This document shows positions 58,000 through 64,000 of a stretch of 64,000 nt of DNA, piece by piece (positions within the stretch are counted from its first letter, which is position 1; every line of letters begins with the position of its first letter). The position numbers and the translations under genes were made by a program. The notes under the pieces are model-generated. The model saw only the letters and a program-made list of their open reading frames with translations, did no database searches and had not been told where the DNA came from. Source of the DNA: Amycolatopsis vastitatis (GTDB lineage Bacteria; Actinomycetota; Actinomycetes; Mycobacteriales; Pseudonocardiaceae); NCBI RefSeq assembly GCF_002234595.1, contig NZ_NMUL01000021.1, positions 186,001 to 250,000 on the forward strand, read 5' to 3'.

Positions 58000-58884
58000 T
58001 CACCGGAGCCGTCCCAGCCACGCCCGTGCCGTCGCCAGGTAGCGACGGCTGAACTCCGTGCCCGGTGCCCAGGCCTCGAACCCGTGCGGGCCGCCGGGCA
58101 CGACGTGGAACGTCGTGCCGACGCCCGCCGCGCGCAGCCGGCGGGCGTATTCGGCGGCTTCGTCGTGGAACAGGTCGATGTCCCCGACGCCGATCCACGT
58201 CTCCGGCAGCCCGGCGACGTCGTCCCGGCGGGCGGGCACGGCGTAGTGCGGCACGACCGGCGCCCCGGGCTCGGTCCCGAGGTAGGCGCGCCAGCCGAAG
58301 CGGTTGAGGCGGTTGTCCCAGATCCGGTGCCCGGCGTCGTCGAGGCCGCGCCGGGCCGCGGTGCGGTCGTCGAGCATCGGGCAGAAGAGCCACTGCGCGC
58401 GCGGCCGCTCGCCCTCGTCGTGCAGGCGCTGCACGAGCGCCGCCGCGAGCCCGCCGCCCGCGCTCTGCCCGCCGACGACGATCCGCTCCGCGGCGGTGTG
58501 GCCGCGCAGCCACGTCCAGGCGGCGTGGCCGTCGTCGAGCGCCGCCGGGAAGGGGTGTTCCGGGGCGAGGCGGTACTCGGCGGACACCACGGTGATGCCG
58601 AGTTCGCACGCCGTTTCCGCGCAGAACCGGTCGTCCTGGGCCGCGCCGCCGATGACCAGGCCGCCGCCGTGGATCCACAGCAACGTGAGATCCGACTGCG
58701 GCAGCAGCGGCCGGTACACCCGCAGGCCGGGCCGCAGCTCGATGGCGACACCGGGCACCGGCGACGGGCGCATCCGCGCGGTCACCGCCCGCACCAGGTA
58801 CCGCACCCAGGCGCGCTCGAGCGGCAGGCGCGGCAGCCGCCGGACCCGGCCGCGCAGTTCGGGCGCCACCGCGGACAGGTTCAC
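58000..58884 (-). CDS. Alpha/beta hydrolase of the hormone-sensitive lipase family
   Basis: 294 residues from the GTG at 58884, which overlaps the SDR stop (GTGA). HSL signature: oxyanion HGGGLVIG, then SAEYRLAPEHPFPAALDD, nucleophile serine in GGQSAGGGLAAAL, acid in VGDIDLFHDEA and histidine in PGGPHGFE. It cleaves short-chain esters or lactones in the cytoplasm. Coupling to the SDR suggests they act in one short pathway, for instance on a cyclic alcohol or ketone, which is speculation. Confidence 0.92.
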   Translation of the reverse strand: MNLSAVAPELRGRVRRLPRLPLERAWVRYLVRAVTARMRPSPVPGVAIELRPGLRVYRPLLPQSDLTLLWIHGGGLVIGGAAQDDRFCAETACELGITVVSAEYRLAPEHPFPAALDDGHAAWTWLRGHTAAERIVVGGQSAGGGLAAALVQRLHDEGERPRAQWLFCPMLDDRTAARRGLDDAGHRIWDNRLNRFGWRAYLGTEPGAPVVPHYAVPARRDDVAGLPETWIGVGDIDLFHDEAAEYARRLRAAGVGTTFHVVPGGPHGFEAWAPGTEFSRRYLATARAWLGRLR

Positions 58885-59897
58885 TGCACCGACCAGCCGC
58901 CGTCGGACGGCAGCAAGGCGCCGTTGACGTTCACGCCGTCGTCGGCGAGCAGGAAGGTGATCGACGCGGCCAGCTGCTCGGCCGTGGCGATCGGCGGGAT
59001 GAGCCCGAGGAACTCCCCCACGCGGCCCTGCCCGAACTCCGACGGCCGCGCGGGCAGCGCCATCCCGGTCGCGACCCCGCCCGGGGCGACGGCGTTCACG
59101 CGGATGCCGTGCGGCCCGTACATGAAGGCGCAGCTGCGGGTGATGCCGACGACGGCGTGTTTCGACGCGGTGTAGGCGATTCCGGCGGCCGAGCCGCGCA
59201 GCGCCGCTTCGGAGGCGACGTTCACGATGGCGCCGGAGCCCGCCTCGAGCATCGCCGGGACGACCGCGCGGATGAGCCGGAACGTCCCGTCGACGTTCAC
59301 GGCGAAGACGCGCCGCCACAGCTCGTCGCTCACCTCGTGGGCCGGCGAGAAGTCGTCGACGATGCCCGCGACGTTGGCCAGCCCGTCGATGCGCGGCCCC
59401 GCGGCGGCGAGGATCCGCGCCACGCCGCTGTCGTCGGTGATGTCGGCGGGCACCGCGACCAGCTCCGGCGATCCGAGCCCGGCCGCGAACTCGTCCAGCC
59501 GGCTCGCCGAGACGTCGACCGCGACGACCCGGCCGCCTTCGCGGGCGATGCGCGACGCGGTGGCCCGGCCGATCCCGGAGGCCGCGCCGGTCACGACGAC
59601 CGTCCGGCCCTCGAACCGGCCCGGCACGATCCGCTCGTGCCACCCCGCCCGGCCGGCCCCGGGCGACGGCGTCACCCCGTGGTTGGCGCGCGTCACCAGG
59701 TCGTCGACGACCTCCTGGGCGAGCCGGCCCTGGCTGAGGGCGACCAGCTGCCGCAACGGCAGCAGACGGACCGGCGCGAGGACGGTCTCGTCGACCCCCG
59801 CCTCGGCGAGCAGGGAACGGATGAGCGGGCCGCCCTCGGGGTGCGCGACCCAGTCGCCGATCGGGGTGTCCGCCGTGAGCGGTTCGGTGGTGGTCAT
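58881..59897 (-). CDS. Short-chain dehydrogenase with N-terminal extension
   Basis: 338 residues from the ATG at 59897. The Rossmann domain begins only at about residue 95 (GRTVVVTGAASGIGRATASRI); NVAG, S and YTASKHAVV with intact tyrosine and lysine follow, ending LLPSDGGWSVQ. The first 90 residues (PLIRSLLAEAGVDETVLAPVRLLPLRQLVALSQGRL) are a helical extension not found in ordinary SDRs. It heads the operon with the hydrolase. The start lies 22 bp from a perfect 20-bp palindrome. Confidence 0.88.
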   Translation of the reverse strand: MTTTEPLTADTPIGDWVAHPEGGPLIRSLLAEAGVDETVLAPVRLLPLRQLVALSQGRLAQEVVDDLVTRANHGVTPSPGAGRAGWHERIVPGRFEGRTVVVTGAASGIGRATASRIAREGGRVVAVDVSASRLDEFAAGLGSPELVAVPADITDDSGVARILAAAGPRIDGLANVAGIVDDFSPAHEVSDELWRRVFAVNVDGTFRLIRAVVPAMLEAGSGAIVNVASEAALRGSAAGIAYTASKHAVVGITRSCAFMYGPHGIRVNAVAPGGVATGMALPARPSEFGQGRVGEFLGLIPPIATAEQLAASITFLLADDGVNVNGALLPSDGGWSVQ

Positions 59898-59918
59898 GGG
59901 TGCAGCGTACCCGTTGTT

Positions 59919-59938
59919 TAAGTCAAGTGCTTGACTTA
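59919..59938. promoter_or_regulatory. 20-bp TetR-type operator before the SDR gene
   Basis: TAAGTCAAG-TG-CTTGACTTA, perfect arms of nine bases. The TetR gene at 57305 in the same gene group is the likely binder. A degraded copy lies in the P450/exporter gap at 50262. Confidence 0.82.
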
Positions 59939-60021
59939 GCTTTCGGCGATGGCGAGAATCCGGTGGAGCGTGGCAGGAGAGCCACTGCCGGTCCGCGGCC
60001 CGAGTTCCTAGCGTGATCGTC

Positions 60022-60435
60022 ATGATCGAGGTGCTGGCGCCGATCCTGATCGGCCTGCTCTACGTCCTGCTGAACTCCCTGATCCGCGAACCGCACCGGC
60101 GGAAGTTCAACGCCGTGATGGTGGGCGGCGCGGGCGCGGCCTACCTCTCCGGCGGCGCGCTCGGGCCGTGGGAGGTCGTGTTCTGCGCGGTGCTGGCCTA
60201 CGTCGCGTTCCGCGGGCTCGACTCGTGGACGTTCATCGGCGTCGGCTGGCTGCTGCACACCGCCTGGGACGTCGTCCACCACCTGAAGGGCCAGCCGATC
60301 CTGCCGTTCGCCCACGGCTCGTCCTTCGGCTGCGCGATCTGCGACCCGGTCATCGCGATCTGGTGCTTCACCGGCGGCCGGTCCGTGTGGGCGTGGCGGC
60401 GGGTTGGCGCCCATGACACCGGGGTACCCGGGTGA
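60022..60435 (+). CDS. DUF6010-like small membrane protein
   Basis: 137 residues from the ATG at 60022 (a GTG at 60013 is also possible). Four hydrophobic segments; conserved-looking NSLIREPHRRKFNAVMVGGAGAAYLSGG, LDSWTFIGVGWLLHTAWDVVHHL and a late cysteine pair (FGCAICDPVIAIWC). Function is unknown. It is followed one base later by a small zinc-ribbon-like gene, probably in the same transcript. Confidence 0.75.
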   Translation: MIEVLAPILIGLLYVLLNSLIREPHRRKFNAVMVGGAGAAYLSGGALGPWEVVFCAVLAYVAFRGLDSWTFIGVGWLLHTAWDVVHHLKGQPILPFAHGSSFGCAICDPVIAIWCFTGGRSVWAWRRVGAHDTGVPG

Positions 60436-60436
60436 C

Positions 60437-60637
60437 ATGAGCGCCGACGTCGAACGGGCCGCGCACGCCTACTGCCCCCGGTGCCACCCGGACCCGCGGC
60501 CCGGGGACGTGATCACGGCGCTGTGCGGCGCCCGCCACCCGTACTACGGCCGCCGTGACCGGCCGGTCAACACCTGTCCCGCCTGCGTGACGCTGGCTTC
60601 GGCCAACGTCTACGCGTGCGGGCACCCCGGCGCCTGA
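60437..60637 (+). CDS. Small cysteine-rich (zinc-ribbon-like) protein
   Basis: 66 residues from the ATG at 60437. Cysteine spacing CPRC, CGARH and CPAC...CGH could bind one or two zinc ions, but the spacing does not match a family I know. It starts one base after the DUF6010-like gene. GC-rich coding pattern and tight coupling support it as real. Confidence 0.6.
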   Translation: MSADVERAAHAYCPRCHPDPRPGDVITALCGARHPYYGRRDRPVNTCPACVTLASANVYACGHPGA

Positions 60638-60700
60638 ACAACGCCCCGGATTCGGGTGTTCCGGAACCACCCGGCGAACCGACCACATAGGCTGATCGGC

Positions 60701-62203
60701 ATGAAGAGGGTGGGGATCGCCACGGCGACCGCGGCGGTCGCCGCGCTCGTGCTGGCGCTGGTCCTCGGCTTGCTGGGCGGCACACCGACCGGCGCCGGGG
60801 ACAACGGGGACGGCTACCGGTTGTTCTGCGGGCCCGGGCTGACCCCGGCGACGCCGAATCACAAGGCGAGCTGGCTGGGCGGCGTGGTGCTCGACTTCGG
60901 GCGCGGCACGCCGTGCCCGGACCCGCAGCCGTCCAGTGCCGCCGTGCTCTTCGGGTCCGTCGCGAACGGGCACGGGTCGTTCAGCCTCGTCGAGCTCGGC
61001 TGGCTCTACGTGCTGCTGGTCTTCCTGGTCACCCTGCTCGCGGCCTGGGCGGTGCAGGCCCGCGGCCCGCTGCGCCTGCTCTTCCTGCTGCCACCCCTGC
61101 TCCCCCTGCTCGAACCGGCCTTCGCGCGGCTGTTCGTTTCGACGTTCGCCGAGCCGGCCGGGCTGTTCGGCGCGTACACGCTGTTGTGCGGGCTCGCGGT
61201 CATCGCCGCCACCCGGGCCGAGGACGGCTTCGCGCGGCTGTCGGCGCTGCTCCTCGTCGCCGTCGGCGGGGTCGTGGGCGGGCTGGCGAAGATCGGCTTC
61301 CTCCCGTTGTTCGTGCTGGCCGTGCTCGTCTGCGCGGTCACCGCGGCCCGGCCCGGCCGCGGCGCGTGGTGGTCCGGCCGGATCGTCGGGCCGGTGATCG
61401 CCGTCCTGCTCGTGCTCGAGATCATCGCCCCGATCCGCGCGAACCTCGCGTGGCAGGAGCGCAACTACGCCGACGTCAACGCGGTCAACGTCGTCTACAC
61501 CTTCGTCCTGGCCGAGCTGCCGGGGTCGGCGCGCCGGCTCGGCCTGCCCGAGGACGCGCAGCAGAGCGCGGGCCACGCGTACTACCCGGACGGCCCGGAG
61601 GCCCTCGCCGGCTCGGACGTCCTGCTGGAGGACCCCTCCACGGTCAAGCACAAGGCCTGGGACCTCCTGCTGGAGCACCCGGGCGTGCTGGTGGGCGCGA
61701 TCGGCGTCGGCCTGCAGGCGACGTTGGGCCGGAGCCTGCCCTACCTGCCGGACGAGCCGTGGACGGCGACGAGCCGTCCCCCGGACAACTCGGCGCCGGT
61801 CAGCGGCGACATGGGCGGCGACTCGGCCACGTTCCAGGAGTGGCTCGACGGCATGGGCATCCCGTGGTGGCCCGCCGTGCTCGTCCTGCTCAGCCTGGCG
61901 GCCGCGGTGGTGGCGTTGCTGCGGCGGCGCCGCTCGACGACCCGCTACGGCGTCGTCGCCGGGGTGGCCGCGGCGGCTGCCCTCGGCATCGCCGCGATGG
62001 CGGTGGTCGGCGACGGGTACTTCGAGATCGCCAAGCACATGTGGCTGGCCGCGTACCTGCTCGACGTCGCGACCCTGGCGCTGGGCGTCATGGTGGCGCC
62101 GGTCCTGCTGCGGCGGGGCCGCGAGCTGGGCAACCGCCGTCGGCGGGCCGCGGCCGGAACGCCGGAGACGCGGGAACCCGAGCCGGCCGCACCGGTCAAC
62201 TGA
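60701..62203 (+). CDS. Polytopic membrane protein, possible glycan-assembly enzyme
   Basis: 500 residues from the ATG at 60701. One N-terminal membrane helix, a short outside loop with a cysteine pair (FCGPGL...TPCPDP), seven or eight further helices, a large outer loop (about 250-380; WQERNYADVNAVNVVYTFVLAELPGSARRLGLPEDA), two more helices and a basic C-terminal tail. The layout resembles WsfD-like or GT-C-type sugar transferases of actinobacteria, yet no catalytic motif is certain. It ends 3 bp from a convergent MFS gene. Confidence 0.65.
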   Translation: MKRVGIATATAAVAALVLALVLGLLGGTPTGAGDNGDGYRLFCGPGLTPATPNHKASWLGGVVLDFGRGTPCPDPQPSSAAVLFGSVANGHGSFSLVELGWLYVLLVFLVTLLAAWAVQARGPLRLLFLLPPLLPLLEPAFARLFVSTFAEPAGLFGAYTLLCGLAVIAATRAEDGFARLSALLLVAVGGVVGGLAKIGFLPLFVLAVLVCAVTAARPGRGAWWSGRIVGPVIAVLLVLEIIAPIRANLAWQERNYADVNAVNVVYTFVLAELPGSARRLGLPEDAQQSAGHAYYPDGPEALAGSDVLLEDPSTVKHKAWDLLLEHPGVLVGAIGVGLQATLGRSLPYLPDEPWTATSRPPDNSAPVSGDMGGDSATFQEWLDGMGIPWWPAVLVLLSLAAAVVALLRRRRSTTRYGVVAGVAAAAALGIAAMAVVGDGYFEIAKHMWLAAYLLDVATLALGVMVAPVLLRRGRELGNRRRRAAAGTPETREPEPAAPVN

Positions 62204-62206
62204 AGT

Positions 62207-63412
62207 CTACAAAGGACGATCGGCCCGCAGGGCGCGGATGAGGACCGGCAGCGCCGCCACCAGCGCGATCCCCCGCACGGCAGCGGCGACGAGGTACGGC
62301 GCCCGGAGCCCGAGCCCGTGCGCCACCAGGCCGCCGGTCAAGGCGCCCACCGGGATCAAGCCCCAGCCGACCAGCCGGTAGACGCTGGTGACCCGGCCGA
62401 GCAGCGCGGACGGCACGAGCTGCTGGCGCAGGCCCGCGGTCACGACGTTCCACAGCGTCGTGACGAAGCCGTTCAGCGCGAGGAACGCGCCGAGCAGCAC
62501 GGCGCCGGAGCTCAGGCCGATCCCCGCGAACGCGCCCACGTTGACGGCCAGCGCGGTCAGGAGGGCCGGCAGGTTCCCGATCCTCGCCACGACGCGGGAA
62601 CTCACGAGGCCACCGAGCACACTGCCGAGCGCCGCTCCGGCGAGCAGCAGGCCGTAGCCGCGCGGGCTCACGTCCAGGATCTGGGTCGCGAGCAGGACCA
62701 GCGTCACGTTGGCGAGCTGGCCGGCGAAGGTGTTGACGCCGAGCAGGAGCGCGATCGTGCGCAGCAGCCGGTGCCGCGCGAGCCAGGCCACGCCTTCCCG
62801 GAGCCCGGAGTGCGGACGGACATCGCGCACCCGCCGGGGCACCGTCGCCACCAGTACGGCGGACAACGCGAACGAGACGGCGTCGAGCCCGAACGGGAGC
62901 GCTACCGCCACCCCGAAGAGCATGCTGCCCGCGGGTGGCCCCGCGAACTGCTCGGTGAACGTGGTGATCGCCTGCTGACGGCCGTTGGCACGCGGCAGCA
63001 ACGGCTTCGCGACGAGGTCCGGCAGGATCGCCTGCGCCGCCATGCTGAAGACGACATCGCCGGCGCCGAGCCCGAACGCGGTGACGACGAGGAGGGGAAC
63101 ACTGGCCCCGCCGCACGCGACCACGACGGCGGCCGTGCCGGCCAGCGCGGCCTGGACCGCCTGAGCCCGCCACATCAGGCCGGCCCGGTCGTGCCGGTCG
63201 GCCAGCGAGCCGGCGGGCAGGGACAGCAGCAGCCACGGCAGGTACGCCGCGGTCGCGACCAGCGACACCAGACGCGGGTCGCGCGTGACCGTGACGGCCA
63301 GGAGGGGCACCGCCGCGGTGAACGCCCCGGTGCCGAAGCTGTCGATGCCGGTCGCCCACCACAGCCGCAGGTATGCCCGGGGGAGCCGGGGTTTCGCGTC
63401 GGTCCGGGTCAT
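62207..63412 (-). CDS. MFS exporter (12-TM, enterobactin/EntS-like)
   Basis: 401 residues, twelve hydrophobic segments, motif A-like SLPAGSLADRHDRAGLM after the second and a matching half in the second bundle. This MFS_3-type group exports siderophores, macrolides or drugs. It is divergent from the ArsR-like gene at 63479, with a small palindrome between, a common pairing in actinobacteria for inducible efflux. Confidence 0.88.
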   Translation of the reverse strand: MTRTDAKPRLPRAYLRLWWATGIDSFGTGAFTAAVPLLAVTVTRDPRLVSLVATAAYLPWLLLSLPAGSLADRHDRAGLMWRAQAVQAALAGTAAVVVACGGASVPLLVVTAFGLGAGDVVFSMAAQAILPDLVAKPLLPRANGRQQAITTFTEQFAGPPAGSMLFGVAVALPFGLDAVSFALSAVLVATVPRRVRDVRPHSGLREGVAWLARHRLLRTIALLLGVNTFAGQLANVTLVLLATQILDVSPRGYGLLLAGAALGSVLGGLVSSRVVARIGNLPALLTALAVNVGAFAGIGLSSGAVLLGAFLALNGFVTTLWNVVTAGLRQQLVPSALLGRVTSVYRLVGWGLIPVGALTGGLVAHGLGLRAPYLVAAAVRGIALVAALPVLIRALRADRPL

Positions 63413-63453
63413 CCCGCGATCTTCGGGCCGGGCGCGGTGGCCGGGACACCATT

Positions 63454-63466
63454 TAGCGTGGCGCTA
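63454..63466. promoter_or_regulatory. Candidate ArsR-type operator
   Basis: TAGCG-TGG-CGCTA, a 13-bp inverted repeat midway between the MFS start (63412) and the regulator start (63479). Confidence 0.55.
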
Positions 63467-63478
63467 CATACTCGAAGC

Positions 63479-64000
63479 ATGGACTTGCCGATCGAACTCG
63501 GCGTGGCCGAGCTGGCGACGACCCGGTTCGCGATCTCGCCGCTCTCGGAAACCGTCGCATGCCTCCAGCAGCTGGCCGGCCGCGACCGGCAGGCCGTCAC
63601 CCTGCCGTGGCTGCGCTGGGCGCAGGACGAACTCGCCCGCACACCACTGGAGCTCCCGTGGACCTGGCCGCTGCTCGTCAGCGACCGGCCCAACTGGCCG
63701 GAGTTCCTCGTGCCCGCCCCGCGTGACACCGGACCGTCCATTGAGGACGATCTGGCCGCGCTGCTGCGGACCACCGCCCGGCAGGTCCGGGCCAGCCTGG
63801 GCCGCGTGTTCGGCGACGAACTGCCGGAGGCCGCCGCCGAACTCGCCGACCGGCCGGCGGCCGGGCTGCGGACCATCGCCGCCGAACTGCGGACGGCGCA
63901 CGACCGGCTGGTCGCCCCGCACTGGCCGCGGATCCGGGCCGTGCTCGACGCCGACGTCGCGCACCGGGCGCGGGTCCTCGCCGCGGGCGGCAGCGCGAAG
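63479..64000 (+). CDS. ArsR-like regulator with DUF5937-type N-terminus, 3' end outside the window
   Basis: The frame is open from the ATG at 63479 to the window edge (174 residues). The visible part (IELGVAELATTRFAISPLSETVACLQQLAG, then PHWPRIRAVLDADVAHRARVLAAGG) matches the helical DUF5937 region that precedes a C-terminal ArsR winged helix in actinobacterial regulators; the winged helix itself would lie beyond 64000. It probably controls the divergent MFS exporter. There is no clear ribosome site before the ATG. Confidence 0.8.
   Translation, partial: MDLPIELGVAELATTRFAISPLSETVACLQQLAGRDRQAVTLPWLRWAQDELARTPLELPWTWPLLVSDRPNWPEFLVPAPRDTGPSIEDDLAALLRTTARQVRASLGRVFGDELPEAAAELADRPAAGLRTIAAELRTAHDRLVAPHWPRIRAVLDADVAHRARVLAAGGSAK

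Overview
The window is high-GC DNA from a filamentous actinomycete. An Amycolatopsis-like or related pseudonocardial genome fits best, judging from strong GC bias at third codon positions, frequent GTG starts, many TetR/LacI/GntR regulators, a SARP regulator, secreted CBM13/CBM2 glycoside hydrolases and leaderless-looking promoters. This is inference from style; no rRNA or housekeeping marker fixes the species. No transposase, integrase, CRISPR array or rRNA was seen. The only RNA genes found are two tRNA-Val genes.

Layout. (1) 1-8.3 kb: a LuxR regulator tail; azlCD branched-chain amino-acid exporter genes divergent from a CGNR zinc-finger protein; a tandem double-TetR regulator next to a Tat-exported latex clearing protein (rubber oxygenase); and two divergent regulator/enzyme pairs with clear palindromic operators. 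(2) 8.4-12.1 kb: a UvrD-type helicase gene cut off and joined to the tail of a histidine kinase gene, a DUF998 membrane protein, and an unusual fusion of a DMT-type membrane transporter with a GT4 glycosyltransferase. (3) 12.1-38.0 kb: a 26-kb plant-polysaccharide island. Its left arm (minus strand) holds a GH39-like enzyme, a GH54 arabinofuranosidase, a LacI regulator, a CE1-type esterase and a GntR regulator. Its core operon (plus strand, 19.3-30.2 kb) encodes a sugar ABC importer without ATPase, an unrecognised cytoplasmic protein of 637 residues, a beta-helix enzyme, a second GH54 and a GH29 fucosidase. Its right arm adds SGNH esterases, GH12, GH27, GH10 and GH43 enzymes. Eight of these proteins carry ricin/CBM13 modules. 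At least four different LacI-type operator sequences occur here, including matches to the known CebR box and to the Streptomyces xylanase operator.

(4) 38.0-48.9 kb: an alpha/beta hydrolase with TetR; a TetR/crotonase/acyl-CoA ligase operon with an 18-bp perfect operator; a membrane-anchored sugar-binding protein, cupin and SARP regulator cluster; and lexA. (5) 49-55.4 kb: cytochrome P450, DHA2 exporter and SDR; a methyltransferase/TetR pair sharing a four-half-site operator; an XRE/MmyB regulator pseudogene with an internal deletion; and the tRNA-Val pair. (6) 55.6-64 kb: another DHA2 exporter, a TetR/hydrolase/SDR group with a 20-bp operator, small and membrane hypotheticals, and an MFS exporter divergent from an ArsR regulator that runs off the window.

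How it works together: the sugar island reads as one locus for debranching and importing arabinose-rich plant glycans (arabinoxylan and probably arabinogalactan). Secreted enzymes trim Ara, Fuc, Gal, acyl and xylan linkages, and an importer brings oligosaccharides in for the one cytoplasmic protein of the operon. Several regulators each answer to a different inducing sugar. The rest is accessory metabolism in small regulator-plus-enzyme units whose operators can be read directly.
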